A DNA stretch of 64,000 bases, from NCBI RefSeq assembly GCF_021390495.1, contig NZ_JAJEJP010000001.1, positions 3,286,001 to 3,350,000 on the forward strand, written 5' to 3'. The notes under the pieces are model-generated. The model made no database searches. It saw only the letters and a program-made list of their open reading frames with translations, and had not been told where the DNA came from. Shown one piece after another: positions 47,236 through 57,488 of the stretch. This stretch comes from Paraburkholderia sp. ZP32-5. GTDB lineage: Bacteria; Pseudomonadota; Gammaproteobacteria; Burkholderiales; Burkholderiaceae. How positions within the stretch are numbered: position 1 is the stretch's first letter; each line of letters begins with the position of its first letter. The position numbers and the translations under genes are program-made.

Positions 47236-47741
47236 TGGCGGGAAGCATGTCGAAAACATCGGCCCGAAGCAGTTCGCTGGCACCCTGGCTCGGGATCGCG
47301 CTGATCGTGATCCTGTTCGACCAGCTGACGAAAATCGCGGTCCGCAAGGTGTTCGAGTACGGTGTGCCGCATGAGATCACGTCGTTCTTCAACCTGATCC
47401 TCGTGTACAACCGCGGCGCCGCGTTCAGCTTCCTCGCGATGGCGGGCGGCTGGCAGCGCTGGGCGTTCACCGCGCTCGGCGTGGTCGCCGCGCTGGTGAT
47501 CTGCTATCTGCTCAAGCGCCATAGCGGCCAGAAGATGTTCTGCACGGCGCTCGCGCTGATTCTTGGCGGCGCGCTCGGCAATGTGATCGACCGCCTGATG
47601 TACGGCCACGTGGTCGACTTCCTCGACTTTCACGTCGGCGGCTGGCACTGGCCGGCGTTCAATCTCGCCGACAGCGCGATCACGATCGGCGCGATCCTGC
47701 TGGTGCTCGACGAGTTGCGGCGCGTACGCGGTTCACGCTAA
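47235..47741 (+). CDS. lspA: Lipoprotein signal peptidase LspA
   Basis: A 168-residue inner-membrane aspartic protease that removes prolipoprotein signals. Four membrane helices. The catalytic Asp pair lies in [15 protein letters not shown] and [11 protein letters not shown], and the conserved NRGAAFSFL precedes them. The ATG overlaps the ileS stop, so they are coupled. Unlike in E. coli, fkpB-ispH do not follow. Confidence 0.95.
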   Translation: MAGSMSKTSARSSSLAPWLGIALIVILFDQLTKIAVRKVFEYGVPHEITSFFNLILVYNRGAAFSFLAMAGGWQRWAFTALGVVAALVICYLLKRHSGQKMFCTALALILGGALGNVIDRLMYGHVVDFLDFHVGGWHWPAFNLADSAITIGAILLVLDELRRVRGSR

Positions 47742-47859
47742 CGTCGCCAGCGCGGGTGCTGCTGCGCTTGCAGCGCCCGCGTCCGTTTGAAACGCGCGGC
47801 GGCAACGGCGGGCAACGCCCTTGCGCCACCGCGCGATCACGCTTTGTCGGAGGCTTTCG

Positions 47860-49074
47860 TTGGCAACCGCAGAACTCGCAGGCAAACACCTCGTCCTCGG
47901 CATGTCGGGCGGTATCGCCTGCTACAAGATCGCCGAACTTACGCGTCTGTTGACCAAGGCTGGCGCGACCGTGCAGGTCGTCATGACCGAAGCGGCCACC
48001 CAGTTCATCACGCCCGTGACGATGCAGGCGCTGTCCGGCCGGCCGGTCTACACGAGCCAGTGGGACACGCGCGTGCCGAACAACATGGCGCATATCGATC
48101 TGTCGCGCGAAGCCGACGCGATCGTGATCGCGCCGGCCTCCACCGACTTCCTCGCCAAACTCGCGCACGGCATGGCCGACGACCTGCTGTCGACGCTGTG
48201 CATCGCGCGCGACTGCCCGCTGCTCGTCGTGCCGGCGATGAACCGGCAGATGTGGCAGAACCCGGCCACGCAGCGCAACGTCGCGCAACTGCGCGCGGAT
48301 GGTATCGAAGTGCTCGGCCCCGATTCCGGCCCGCAGGCGTGCGGTGAAGTCGGCGACGGGCGAATGCTCGAAGCGGCGGCAACGTTCGAAGCGATCGCGT
48401 CGTTTTTCGCGCCGAAGATTCTGGCCGGCCGGCGCGTGCTGCTGACCGCCGGACCGACCTTCGAACCGCTCGACCCGGTGCGCGGCATCACGAATCGTTC
48501 GAGCGGCAAAATGGGCTTCGCGCTCGCGCGTGCCGCCCAGCAGGCCGGCGCGGACGTGCATCTGATAGCCGGCCCGGTCGCGCTCGACACACCGTGGGGC
48601 GTGATCCGCGAGGACGTACAAACCGCGCAGCAGATGCACGACGCGGTGATGCGCGCGGTCGGCGCCGCGGACATCTTCATCGGCGTGGCGGCGGTGGCCG
48701 ACTGGCGTATCGATCACGTCAGCGAACAGAAGATCAAGAAGACCGCGGAGCGCACGCTGCCGAGCTTCACGTTCGTCGAGAATCCCGACATCCTGGCCGC
48801 GGTCGCGAAGCTACCGAAGCCGCCGTTCGCGGTCGGCTTCGCGGCCGAGAGCGACAATCTTGAAATCCACGGCGAGGAAAAGCGCGCTCGCAAGAACGTG
48901 CCGCTGCTGATCGGCAATCTGGGCCCGCAGACGTTCGGGCTCGACGACAACGAAGTGATCCTGTTCGAAGCAGGCAGCGCCACGAAGCTGCCGCGCGCCG
49001 ACAAGCAGACGCTCGCGCGCGCGCTCATCACGGAAATCGCCAAGCGCCTGCCTGACACCAGTCCGGTTCGCTGA
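47860..49074 (+). CDS. coaBC: Bifunctional phosphopantothenoylcysteine decarboxylase/synthase CoaBC (Dfp)
   Basis: A 404-residue enzyme of coenzyme A synthesis. The FMN-dependent decarboxylase half begins KHLVLGMSGGIACYKIAEL and contains the catalytic His in NNMAHIDLSREAD, then VPAMNRQMWQNPATQ. The synthase half starts RRVLLTAGPTFEPLDPVRGITNRSSGKMG, with the Lys of the KIKK segment (EQKIKKTA). A TTG start at 47860 with GGAGG nine bases upstream gives MATAELAGKH. An alternative later ATG would lose the first strand. Confidence 0.93.
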   Translation: MATAELAGKHLVLGMSGGIACYKIAELTRLLTKAGATVQVVMTEAATQFITPVTMQALSGRPVYTSQWDTRVPNNMAHIDLSREADAIVIAPASTDFLAKLAHGMADDLLSTLCIARDCPLLVVPAMNRQMWQNPATQRNVAQLRADGIEVLGPDSGPQACGEVGDGRMLEAAATFEAIASFFAPKILAGRRVLLTAGPTFEPLDPVRGITNRSSGKMGFALARAAQQAGADVHLIAGPVALDTPWGVIREDVQTAQQMHDAVMRAVGAADIFIGVAAVADWRIDHVSEQKIKKTAERTLPSFTFVENPDILAAVAKLPKPPFAVGFAAESDNLEIHGEEKRARKNVPLLIGNLGPQTFGLDDNEVILFEAGSATKLPRADKQTLARALITEIAKRLPDTSPVR

Positions 49075-49140
49075 GCAAGCGACGGCTCGTACGCGCCGCC
49101 GCTTGTTGTCCCGAACGGAGCCATCTGGAGCATTACTGAC

Positions 49141-50157
49141 ATGACGCTACTTTCCGTGCTCGACCAAACGCCGGTGATCTCCGGACACTCGGTCGCCGAC
49201 GCGATCGCCGCCACCATCGAACTCGCGCAACTCGCCGACGACCTCGGCTACACCCGCTACTGGTGCGCTGAACACCACGGCCTGCGCGGCGTATCGAACC
49301 CGTGCCCCGAGGTAATGTTGGCGCGCCTCGGCAGCGTGACCCGGCGCATTCGCATTGGCTCGGGCGGCGTGATGCTGCCGTACTACAGTCCGTTCAAGGT
49401 CGCCGAGCAGTTCATGATGCTGGAGGCGCTGTTTCCGAACCGCGTCGATCTCGGTGTCGGGCGCGCACCTGGCGGCGACATGCGTACCGCGCAGGCGGTC
49501 GCCGCCGGCACCTACAACCGCGGCGAGGTGTTCCCGCAACAGGTCACCGAGCTGCTCGGGCTGATGCACGGCACGCTCCCCGCTGATCACCTCGCGCAAG
49601 GCGTGCTGCTGCAGCCGCAAATCGATACGCGTCCGCAACTATGGATGCTCGGCTCGAGCGAATTCGGCGGTTTGCTTGCCGCGCAACTGGGCATTCGCTT
49701 TTCGTTCGCGCACTTCATCAACGCGCATTTCGGCCGACAGGTCGCGCTTGCCTACCGCGAGCGTTTTCAGCCGGGCGACGAAGCGTCGCAGCCGTATCTC
49801 GCGGCCGCCGTGTTCGTGATCTGCGCGGATACCGAGCAGGAAGCCGCGGCCCTCGAAAAGGCCGTCGATTTGCGCCGCGTGCAGATGGCATATGGCCTGA
49901 ACGAGCCGATTCCGAATATCGAACAGGGCATCGCGCAGGAATACGGCGAGCGTGAACAACTGGTGATCGACCGGGAGAAGCCGCGCAGCATCATCGGCAC
50001 ACCGGAGACCGTGACCGAACGGCTGACTGTGTTGCAGGAACAGTTCCAGGCCGACGAACTGATGGTACTCACCGTCGCCGGCAGCTATCGCGCACGATTG
50101 CGCTCGTACGAACTTCTCGCCGACGCGTTTCAGCTCGGCTCGAACCCCGCGGCTTGA
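49141..50157 (+). CDS. LLM class flavin-dependent oxidoreductase
   Basis: A 338-residue luciferase-like monooxygenase family protein (MsnO8-type). The N-terminus LSVLDQTPVISGHSVADAI and the signatures RYWCAEHHGL, RIRIGSGGVMLPYYSPFKVAEQF and RVDLGVGRAPGGD are characteristic. Such proteins use reduced flavin, but individual substrates are mostly unknown. It is inserted between coaBC and dut, which adjoin each other in E. coli. Gaps of about 65 bases on both sides suggest one message. Confidence 0.88.
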   Translation: MTLLSVLDQTPVISGHSVADAIAATIELAQLADDLGYTRYWCAEHHGLRGVSNPCPEVMLARLGSVTRRIRIGSGGVMLPYYSPFKVAEQFMMLEALFPNRVDLGVGRAPGGDMRTAQAVAAGTYNRGEVFPQQVTELLGLMHGTLPADHLAQGVLLQPQIDTRPQLWMLGSSEFGGLLAAQLGIRFSFAHFINAHFGRQVALAYRERFQPGDEASQPYLAAAVFVICADTEQEAAALEKAVDLRRVQMAYGLNEPIPNIEQGIAQEYGEREQLVIDREKPRSIIGTPETVTERLTVLQEQFQADELMVLTVAGSYRARLRSYELLADAFQLGSNPAA

Positions 50158-50219
50158 CGACGCGTTTGCAGGCCGCGCCCCCTTCCAACATTCCACCCAA
50201 CAGCCACGATCGAACCTGA

Positions 50220-50666
50220 ATGAAACTCGACCTGAAGATTCTCGATGAGCGCATGCGCGAACAGCTCCCCGCGTACGCGACGACCGGCAGCGCCGGCCTC
50301 GACCTGCGCGCCTGCCTCGACGAACCGTTGACGCTCGCACCCGGCGAAACCGCGCTGGTGCCGACCGGTCTCGCGATTCACGTCGGCGATCCGGGTTATG
50401 CGGCATTGATCCTGCCGCGCTCGGGCCTCGGCCATAAGCACGGCATCGTGCTCGGCAATCTGGTCGGTCTGATCGATTCCGACTACCAGGGCCAACTGAT
50501 GATTTCGACGTGGAATCGCGGTCAAACGACGTTCGTGCTGAATCCGATGGAACGCCTTGCACAGCTGGTGATCGTGCCGGTCGTGCAGGCCGAGTTCAAT
50601 ATCGTCGATGACTTCGTGGAAAGCGATCGCGGCGCTGGCGGGTTTGGCAGTACCGGCAAGCATTGA
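50220..50666 (+). CDS. dut: dUTP diphosphatase Dut
   Basis: A 148-residue trimeric dUTPase that keeps uracil out of DNA and supplies dUMP. The five motifs are visible: [42 protein letters not shown] and the Gly-rich C-terminal arm [12 protein letters not shown]. Normal length. It follows the LLM gene by 62 bases and coaBC further upstream. Confidence 0.96.
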   Translation: MKLDLKILDERMREQLPAYATTGSAGLDLRACLDEPLTLAPGETALVPTGLAIHVGDPGYAALILPRSGLGHKHGIVLGNLVGLIDSDYQGQLMISTWNRGQTTFVLNPMERLAQLVIVPVVQAEFNIVDDFVESDRGAGGFGSTGKH

Positions 50667-50680
50667 TTGGCCGCTGCTGC

Positions 50681-50710
50681 GCTGTTGCGCGCTGTTGCGC
50701 GCTGTTGCGT
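50681..50710. repeat. Three tandem decamers after dut
   Basis: GCTGTTGCGC is repeated three times without a gap, the last copy ending in T instead of C. It lies in the short gap between the dut stop and the terminator. Confidence 0.6.
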
Positions 50711-50744
50711 TTCGAGCGCAGCGCTTGAAGAGAAAAACTGAAGC

Positions 50745-50785
50745 ACAAAAAAACGGCGCGGGTTTTATCCCGCGCCGTTCTGCTT
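50745..50785 (-). terminator. Terminator between convergent clpA and dut
   Basis: Stem 50754-50762 with 50769-50777 (CGGCGCGGG and its complement, loop of six). On the minus strand TTTTTTTG follows, a strong T-tract for clpA. The plus strand has only a weak run. Confidence 0.88.
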
Positions 50786-50832
50786 TCAGCTTAAGCGGCC
50801 TACCTGACTTAGCGTAGCGCCGGTTGCATGCC

Positions 50833-53130
50833 TTACTCGACTTCGACCGCTTCCGGATTCGGATTACGCGGCGCCGGATGCTCGTCGAACGTCAACTGCA
50901 CCTTGTCTTCCGCATCGACGTCCACCGTCACGCGGCCGCCGCTCATCAGCTTGCCGAACAGCAATTCGTCGGCGAGCGCGCGACGGATCGTGTCCTGGAT
51001 CAGACGCTGCATCGGCCGCGCGCCCATCAGCGGATCGAAACCGTGCTTCGCGAGATGCTGCCGCAGCGCGTCGGTGAACAGCGCATCGACCTTCTTCTCG
51101 TGCAGTTGATCTTCCAGCTGCATCAGGAACTTGTCGACCACGCGCATGATGATTTCCTCATCGAGCGCACGGAAGCTGATCGTCGCGTCCAGACGGTTAC
51201 GGAACTCCGGCGTGAACATGCGCTTGATGTCGACCATCTCGTCGCCCGCCTCGCGGCGGTTCGTGAAGCCGATCACCGACTTGCCCATCGCCTCGGCACC
51301 CGCATTCGTCGTCATGATGATGATGACGTTGCGGAAGTCCGCCTTGCGGCCGTTGTTGTCCGTCAGCGTGCCGTGGTCCATCACCTGCAGCAGCACGTTG
51401 AAGATGTCCGGATGCGCCTTCTCGATTTCGTCGAGCAGCAGCACGCAGTGCGGCTTCTTCGTGATCGCTTCGGTCAGCAGGCCGCCCTGGTCGAAACCGA
51501 CGTAGCCCGGCGGCGCGCCGATCAGCCGGCTCACCGCGTGACGCTCCATGTATTCGGACATGTCGAAGCGGATCAGCTCGATACCGAGCGTGAACGCGAG
51601 CTGCTTCGCAACTTCGGTCTTGCCGACGCCGGTCGGGCCCGAGAACAGGAACGCGCCGATCGGTTTGTCGAGCTTGCCGAGGCCCGCGCGCGCCATCTTG
51701 ATCGCGGCCGACAGTGCGTCGATGGCCGGGTCCTGCCCGAACACCACGCTCTTCAGATCGCGGTCGAGCGTCTGCAGCTTGCTGCGGTCGTCCTGCGACA
51801 CGCTTTGCGCCGGCACGCGCGCGATCTTCGAGATGATTTCCTCGATCTCGTTCTTGCCGATCGTCTTCTTCTGCTTTGACTTCGGCAGAATGCGCTGCGC
51901 CGCGCCCGCTTCGTCGATCACGTCGATTGCCTTGTCCGGCAGGTGGCGATCAGTGATGAAGCGCGCCGACAGTTCAGCCGCCGCCGACAACGCGCCCGAC
52001 GAATACTTGACGCCGTGGTGCTCTTCGAAACGCGACTTCAGGCCGCGCAGAATCGCAACCGTCTGCTCGACGGTCGGCTCCGTCACGTCGACCTTCTGGA
52101 AACGACGCGACAGCGCCGCGTCTTTTTCGAAGATGCCGCGATATTCGGTGAACGTGGTCGCGCCGATGCACTTGAGCGTGCCCGACGACAACGCCGGCTT
52201 CAGCAGATTCGACGCATCGAGCGTGCCGCCCGACGCAGCACCCGCGCCGATCAGCGTATGGATTTCGTCGATGAACAGAATCGCGTGCGGACGCTCTTTC
52301 AGTTCCTTCAGCACGGTCTTCAGGCGCTGTTCGAAGTCGCCGCGATACTTGGTGCCCGCGAGCAGCGCGCCCATGTCGAGCGAGTACACCTGCGCATCCG
52401 CGAGGATGTCGGGCACTTCGCCGCGCGTGATGCGCCATGCGAGCCCTTCGGCGATCGCGGTCTTGCCGACGCCGGCCTCACCGACCAGCAGCGGATTGTT
52501 CTTGCGCCGGCGGCACAATACCTGCACCACGCGCTCGACTTCCGACTCGCGTCCGATCAGCGGATCGATGCGGCCGTCTTTCGCCATCTGGTTCAGGTTC
52601 TGCGTGAACTGGGCGAGCGGCGTTTCCTTCTGCGCGGCGGCTTCGTCGGACTCGGCATTCGCGTCGCTCGCCTTGGCGGCGTCGGTGCTGCTCGTCTTGG
52701 CGATGCCGTGCGAGATGAAATTGACCACATCAAGGCGCGTGACGCCCTGCTGCTGCAGGTAGTACACCGCATGCGAGTCCTTCTCGCCGAAGATCGCGAC
52801 CAGCACGTTCGCGCCGGTCACTTCCTTCTTGCCATTCGAGGTGGACTGAACATGCATGATCGCGCGCTGGATCACACGCTGGAAACCGAGCGTGGGCTGC
52901 GTGTCGACGTCGTCCGTGCCCGGCACGGTCGGCGTGTTGTCATGAATGAAGTTGCGCAGGTTCTGGCGCAGATCCTCGATATTGGCCGCGCATGCACGCA
53001 ACACTTCCGCCGCTGTCGGGTTGTCCAACAGCGCGAGCAAAAGATGTTCGACCGTTATGAACTCGTGCCTTGCCTGGCGCGCTTCCATGAACGCCATATG
53101 CAGGCTGACTTCCAGTTCCTGGGCAATCAT
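50833..53130 (-). CDS. clpA: ATP-dependent Clp protease ATPase ClpA
   Basis: A 765-residue AAA+ unfoldase that feeds substrates to ClpP. N-domain (residues 1-140, [14 protein letters not shown] and [15 protein letters not shown]), first ATPase module with Walker A GEAGVGKT, second with [15 protein letters not shown] and the ClpP-binding IGF loop in SVIGFTNR. The C-terminus is acidic with PNPEAVEVE. The start at 53130 overlaps the clpS stop (ATGA). Normal E. coli-like length. Confidence 0.96.
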   Translation of the reverse strand: MIAQELEVSLHMAFMEARQARHEFITVEHLLLALLDNPTAAEVLRACAANIEDLRQNLRNFIHDNTPTVPGTDDVDTQPTLGFQRVIQRAIMHVQSTSNGKKEVTGANVLVAIFGEKDSHAVYYLQQQGVTRLDVVNFISHGIAKTSSTDAAKASDANAESDEAAAQKETPLAQFTQNLNQMAKDGRIDPLIGRESEVERVVQVLCRRRKNNPLLVGEAGVGKTAIAEGLAWRITRGEVPDILADAQVYSLDMGALLAGTKYRGDFEQRLKTVLKELKERPHAILFIDEIHTLIGAGAASGGTLDASNLLKPALSSGTLKCIGATTFTEYRGIFEKDAALSRRFQKVDVTEPTVEQTVAILRGLKSRFEEHHGVKYSSGALSAAAELSARFITDRHLPDKAIDVIDEAGAAQRILPKSKQKKTIGKNEIEEIISKIARVPAQSVSQDDRSKLQTLDRDLKSVVFGQDPAIDALSAAIKMARAGLGKLDKPIGAFLFSGPTGVGKTEVAKQLAFTLGIELIRFDMSEYMERHAVSRLIGAPPGYVGFDQGGLLTEAITKKPHCVLLLDEIEKAHPDIFNVLLQVMDHGTLTDNNGRKADFRNVIIIMTTNAGAEAMGKSVIGFTNRREAGDEMVDIKRMFTPEFRNRLDATISFRALDEEIIMRVVDKFLMQLEDQLHEKKVDALFTDALRQHLAKHGFDPLMGARPMQRLIQDTIRRALADELLFGKLMSGGRVTVDVDAEDKVQLTFDEHPAPRNPNPEAVEVE

Positions 53131-53441
53131 GCTTCCTCCATCACACACTGCAGCGGATGCCCGGCCTGCCGTGCGTGGGTAACGACTTGCTCGACTTTGG
53201 TCGACGCGATGTCCCGCGTATAGACCCCACAAACTCCCCTGCCCTCGCGATGCACCTTCAACATGACCTGCGTTGCGGTTTCACGATCTTTATTGAAATA
53301 TTCCTGCACGACCATCACGACGAATTCCATCGGCGTGAAGTCGTCATTCAGCAGCACCACCTTGTACATGGACGGCGGCTTGAGTTGCTGCTCCTGCCGC
53401 TCCAGTACGGTGCCGTCCTGCTTGTCCGGGATAATCGCCAT
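53127..53441 (-). CDS. clpS: ClpA adaptor protein ClpS
   Basis: A 104-residue adaptor that delivers N-end-rule substrates to ClpAP. A charged N-terminus is followed by the core [25 protein letters not shown], carrying the residue-binding Asn-Asp-Asp pocket and Met, then [23 protein letters not shown]. It is translationally coupled to clpA. It lies upstream of cspA on the opposite strand. Confidence 0.96.
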   Translation of the reverse strand: MAIIPDKQDGTVLERQEQQLKPPSMYKVVLLNDDFTPMEFVVMVVQEYFNKDRETATQVMLKVHREGRGVCGVYTRDIASTKVEQVVTHARQAGHPLQCVMEEA

Positions 53442-54003
53442 ACACCCATTCTAAACAACTAGGACAGGCCCGCAATCCTGTCAAAACCCGGCCAGCCGGC
53501 CGATGCGCCCGTTCGCTGCCGCCCGGCCGGTCACAAACCTGTCATGAACTCCCGGGCATGCGCGTTTTCGACGGGCCGATTGCGGTGCCGGCCCCTCTCC
53601 TGTCATGCTTCGCGGCGTGTGCTGCACCGCGGTCGGGTCGAGTATCGCACAACCTGCCGGAGCTGGCTGGGAGCGCTCGCGCGGCCGGCTTCGGCGCGTC
53701 GGGCACAGTCAGCATGTGAGTCGATTATGCGACTTTTCAAGTCACGCCGCTTGCGGGACCGCACATAACGGAAGCGGTAAAAACCCTGGAAAAGCCGCGT
53801 GTTTGCAACGCGACAACGTCGTCTCAAAATTTTCTTGACACTCGAATAAAGAGCCCCAACAATCAAGCTGGCACTTTTTTCACTGCGCCATAATTTTCGA
53901 AAAAATGCCGATGGTGAGCTTGTGAGGAGGGAGCGGCTGCTTCGCGTGGTCGTGGCTTTTCGAGGGCTCGTGGTAGTGACATGAGTTACAGGGGAAGTTG
54001 GAA
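53442..54003 (+). other. Long non-coding gap with cspA promoter and 5' leader
   Basis: A promoter TTGACA at 53833-53838, a 17-base spacer and AACAAT at 53856-53861 predict a start near 53868. The cspA leader would then be about 135 bases, as in cold-shock genes whose leader folds differently in the cold. The part from 53442 to 53830 holds the divergent clpS promoter and no gene I can support. Confidence 0.5.
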
Positions 54004-54210
54004 ATGGCAACTGGTACGGTCAAATGGTTTAACGACGCAAAAGGTTTCGGATTCATCACGCCTGACGAGGGTGGTGAGGATCTGTTTGCACACTTCTCGG
54101 CCATCCAGATGAATGGGTTCAAGACCCTCAAGGAAGGTCAGAAGGTCACCTTCGAGGTCGTGCAAGGCCCGAAAGGCAAACAGGCATCGAACATTCAGGC
54201 ACCCGCCTGA
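54004..54210 (+). CDS. cspA: Cold-shock protein, CspA family
   Basis: A 68-residue single-stranded nucleic acid chaperone with RNP1 KGFGFI and RNP2 DLFAHF. The N-terminus [16 protein letters not shown] is classical. An ATG two codons upstream is in frame but outside the family start. Its own terminator follows. The long leader suggests post-transcriptional cold control. Confidence 0.96.
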   Translation: MATGTVKWFNDAKGFGFITPDEGGEDLFAHFSAIQMNGFKTLKEGQKVTFEVVQGPKGKQASNIQAPA

Positions 54211-54235
54211 AGCAATTCGATACCCGTCCTTTGAG

Positions 54236-54262
54236 ACCCGGCTTCGTGCCGGGTTTCTTTTT
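54236..54262 (+). terminator. cspA terminator
   Basis: Stem 54236-54242 with 54248-54254 (ACCCGGC and its complement, loop TTCGT), followed by TTCTTTTTG. It lies 25 bases after the cspA stop. Confidence 0.85.
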
Positions 54263-54461
54263 GCAGCGCCGATTTTCTCGCCGCCGATTTACCGGCTGAA
54301 AACCGGCCAGATATTCCGGGCAAAAAAATGCCCCGGACCGTTGTCGGCATCGAGGCATTTATGCGCGCTAGATAATAGCGGTGCATCAATTACATATTTT
54401 CGATCAGAATCGGTGTATCACAGATAAGCATCGAGATTGCGCCGGCGCTGCCGTCAGGCTT

Positions 54462-55199
54462 TCAGATATCAGCGTAAGCGGGCAACAAATCCTGATCGAC
54501 TAGCCGAATTTCGATGCGATTGGCGGTCTCTACGTGCTCCGGGTTGTCCACTGAAAAAACGCCATCGGCGACGCTCGCGATAATCGTCCCGATCTGCTTT
54601 TTGCCCGCGTCCCTTATCGGAATCAAGGCGCGAGCTTCAGGCACCTGTTGTACGGTGATTACTTTCGGCAGGTACAGCATCCAGCCGACGCCCGGCTTGT
54701 CATCGAACACCCTCTTTTCGAAGTATTCCAGCGGCCACACCTGGATGACGTTAGGGTTGAATTCGGTCGCGATCAGGCTGACGTACCGCACGAAATCATC
54801 GTAGTTAACCAACTCACCGTTTGCCGGCTCCGTTCGATTCGTCAGCGACAATCCAAGGGAATTCGGCTCACCGGGCGGCAGTAATTGGCAGACCATGCTG
54901 CCGCCGATTTGCGTGCCTTCCGGGTGCGCCCAGATGCCCACGGAAGTCACATCAGTGACGTGTCGAAATTCTTCCCTGATGACTGCAAGCGCCGCCGCGG
55001 CAGGTGCATCGCCATCAAAAGCCGAGTACAGCTTCGCTTCTGCCAGCGTATCTCCTTTCAAGTGCCATTCGTTTTTTGCGATCCCTCCGCGTTGCCCGAT
55101 GGCATCCGCGAGCCGGCCTAGACGCGCCAATGCCACTTCGAAGTCGGTCACCGCGAGTGTTCCATCGCGGAATTGAACATGGATTTCGATGCTGGACAT
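54462..55199 (-). CDS. Imm52-like immunity protein, orphan
   Basis: A 245-residue cytoplasmic protein starting MSSIEIHVQFRDGTLAVTDF. It has KNEWHLKGDTLAEAKLY near residue 45, LSLTNRTEPANGELVNYDDF in the middle and the striking segment FDDKPGVGWMLYLPKVITVQQVPEA. These resemble the Imm52 family that neutralises polymorphic or contact-dependent toxins. No toxin, VgrG, Rhs or CdiB gene is present on either side, so it is an orphan immunity gene. Its composition is less GC-rich than icd. Family call from memory of motifs only. Confidence 0.55.
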   Translation of the reverse strand: MSSIEIHVQFRDGTLAVTDFEVALARLGRLADAIGQRGGIAKNEWHLKGDTLAEAKLYSAFDGDAPAAAALAVIREEFRHVTDVTSVGIWAHPEGTQIGGSMVCQLLPPGEPNSLGLSLTNRTEPANGELVNYDDFVRYVSLIATEFNPNVIQVWPLEYFEKRVFDDKPGVGWMLYLPKVITVQQVPEARALIPIRDAGKKQIGTIIASVADGVFSVDNPEHVETANRIEIRLVDQDLLPAYADI

Positions 55200-55275
55200 G
55201 TCCCGCGCTAATCTCGTGATTCAATTGGATTTTTCTCACTTCGCGGGACGTTACCGAACGTCCCCGAACCAACGC

Positions 55276-56532
55276 TTACATATTCTCGATCATCACCTGC
55301 CCAAATCCTGAGCACGACACCTGAGTCGCCCCTTCCATCAGACGCGCAAAGTCGAAAGTCACGCGCTTTTGCTGAATCGATTTTTCCATCGAGCTGATAA
55401 TCAGATCCGCGGCCTCGAACCAGCCGAGATGACGCAGCATCATTTCCGCCGAAAGGATTTCCGAGCCCGGATTCACGTAGTCCTTGCCCGCGTACTTCGG
55501 TGCGGTGCCGTGCGTCGCTTCGAACATCGCGACCGAATCCGACATGTTGGCACCCGGCGCGATACCCATGCCGCCGACCTGCGCGGCCAGTGCATCCGAG
55601 ATGTAATCACCGTTCAGATTCAGCGTCGCGATCACGTCGTATTCGGCCGGGCGCAGCAGGATCTGCTGCAGGAACGCATCGGCGATCACGTCCTTCACGA
55701 CGACGTCGCCGCCCGTCTTCGGATTCTTCACCTTCATCCACGGACCGCCGTCGATCAGTTCCGCGTTGAACTCCTTTTGCGCGAGCGCATAACCGTAGTC
55801 GCGAAACGCGCCTTCGGTGTACTTCATGATGTTGCCTTTGTGCACCAGCGTGACCGAGCGGCGCTCGTTGTCGAGCGCGTACTGGATCGCCTTGCGTACC
55901 AGACGCTCGGTGCCTTCGCGCGACACCGGCTTCACACCGACGCCGGACGACTCCGGAAAGCGGATCGTCTTCACGCCCATTTCATCGCGCAGGAAGTGGA
56001 TCAGCTTCTTCGCCTGCTCCGACTCGGCCGGCCATTCGATGCCCGCGTAGATGTCTTCGGAGTTTTCGCGAAAGATCACCATGTTGGTCTTCTCGGGCTC
56101 GCGTACCGGCGACGGCACGCCCTTGAAGTACTGCACCGGACGCAGGCACACATACAGATCGAGTTCCTGGCGCAGCGCGACGCTGACCGAGCGGATGTCG
56201 CCGCTGATCGGCGTCGACAGCGGCCCCTTGATCGCCACCCCGTATTCTCTGACCGCGTGCAGCGTTTCTTCCGGCAGCCATACGTCCTGGCCGTACACCC
56301 TGGTCGCCTTCTCGCCCGCGTAGATTTCCATCCAGTGGATTTTCCTGTTGCCCGCGTACGCTTTCTCGACTGCCGCATCCACGACCTTGATCATGACCGG
56401 CGTGATATCGACACCGGTGCCGTCGCCTTCGATAAACGGGATGATCGGCTGGTCGGAAACATTGAGCGAGAAATCGGCGTTGACGGTAATCCTGTCGCCA
56501 CCGGTCGGAACCTTGATGTGCTGATACGGCAT
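55276..56532 (-). CDS. icd: NADP-dependent isocitrate dehydrogenase
   Basis: A 418-residue TCA-cycle enzyme that oxidises isocitrate to 2-oxoglutarate. N-terminus [15 protein letters not shown] and [19 protein letters not shown]. The phosphorylatable Ser loop is [16 protein letters not shown]. Also [20 protein letters not shown], the catalytic Lys in [16 protein letters not shown], and [18 protein letters not shown] single-gene unit whose start at 56532 gives E. coli-like length. Confidence 0.97.
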   Translation of the reverse strand: MPYQHIKVPTGGDRITVNADFSLNVSDQPIIPFIEGDGTGVDITPVMIKVVDAAVEKAYAGNRKIHWMEIYAGEKATRVYGQDVWLPEETLHAVREYGVAIKGPLSTPISGDIRSVSVALRQELDLYVCLRPVQYFKGVPSPVREPEKTNMVIFRENSEDIYAGIEWPAESEQAKKLIHFLRDEMGVKTIRFPESSGVGVKPVSREGTERLVRKAIQYALDNERRSVTLVHKGNIMKYTEGAFRDYGYALAQKEFNAELIDGGPWMKVKNPKTGGDVVVKDVIADAFLQQILLRPAEYDVIATLNLNGDYISDALAAQVGGMGIAPGANMSDSVAMFEATHGTAPKYAGKDYVNPGSEILSAEMMLRHLGWFEAADLIISSMEKSIQQKRVTFDFARLMEGATQVSCSGFGQVMIENM

Positions 56533-56918
56533 GATCGGACTCCAGTGAAAGCTGTGCAAAAGCTGATGGGAGACTGCGAAAGAGGTGCCATTCGCCGCGC
56601 GATGCCGGACACCCGCGAGCGGCCTGGGCGCTATTCTAGCCCACGCCCCACGCGGGTCGCGGCGCGTCGCGACGGCCGATTTCGCGACCTCCACGACGCC
56701 CGCGGCAGCCGACGTTCATCTCCGCGTTCGTCTATAAGACAGAGGAATTCCGAACCCGGTTTATCGATTATCATCGCGCGATTCATGACCGGACCGACGT
56801 GCGCGCGGCAGGCTCTCGACGATCCGCGCGCGAGTGTCGCGACGTATTCTGTGACAATCTCGTGAGCCGCGCCGTCGCTTCGATCCGCGCGACCTCGCAA
56901 CCCTCTGCCGTTTCCCCT
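56533..56918. other. Divergent gap between icd and the pseudouridine synthase gene
   Basis: No gene supported. A TAGAAT -10-like hexamer on the minus strand at 56638-56633 is a candidate icd promoter, about 100 bases upstream of the start, but its -35 is weak. Plus-strand frames here look like non-coding extensions of the synthase gene. Confidence 0.35.
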
Positions 56919-57488
56919 ATGCGCCTTCTCGCCCTGAACAAGCCATTCGGCACCATCTGCCAGTTTTCGCCGCATGAGACACGCGAGTCGCTCGCCGACT
57001 GGGTCAAGGTGCCTGGCGTCTATCCGGCCGGACGGCTCGATTCCGATAGCGAAGGCCTGCTGCTGCTGACCGACGACGGCGCATTGCAGGCGCGCATCGC
57101 CGAGCCGCGTCACAAGCTTGTCAAACGCTATTGGGCGCAAGTCGAAGGCGCGATCGACGACGCCGCGTTGAAGAAACTCGCCGGCGGCGTCGATCTCGGC
57201 GACTACGTCACGCGTCCGTGCCGCGCGAGCTACGTCGAGCCGAGCGATGCGCTATGGGCCCGCACGCCGCCGATCCGCTATCGCGCCGCGATACCAACCA
57301 CGTGGGTCGAGCTGTCGATCAGCGAAGGCAAGAACCGCCAGGTGCGCCGCATGACGGCCGCGGTCGGCTTTCCGACGCTGCGTCTGGTGCGGGTCGGTGT
57401 CGGCGCGCTCGACATTTTTTCGCTGGGACTCGAGCCCGGACAGAGCGTCGAATTGCGATCGAACGCGCCGTGGGACGGCATTACCTGA
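56919..57488 (+). CDS. rluE: 23S rRNA pseudouridine synthase, RluE-like
   Basis: A 189-residue enzyme of the RsuA/RluE branch without an S4 domain. It starts MRLLALNKPFGTICQFSP. The catalytic Asp lies in PAGRLDSDSEGLLLLTDDG, and the later motif ISEGKNRQVRRMTAAVGFPTLRLVRV is typical. Its expected target is uridine 2457 of 23S rRNA. No clear Shine-Dalgarno sequence precedes the ATG at 56919, so the start could be a little upstream. Confidence 0.88.
   Translation: MRLLALNKPFGTICQFSPHETRESLADWVKVPGVYPAGRLDSDSEGLLLLTDDGALQARIAEPRHKLVKRYWAQVEGAIDDAALKKLAGGVDLGDYVTRPCRASYVEPSDALWARTPPIRYRAAIPTTWVELSISEGKNRQVRRMTAAVGFPTLRLVRVGVGALDIFSLGLEPGQSVELRSNAPWDGIT

Noticed and set aside
50681..50710. CRISPR-like array from the GCTGTTGCGC repeats
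   Set aside because: The repeats are only ten bases, directly adjacent and without spacers.
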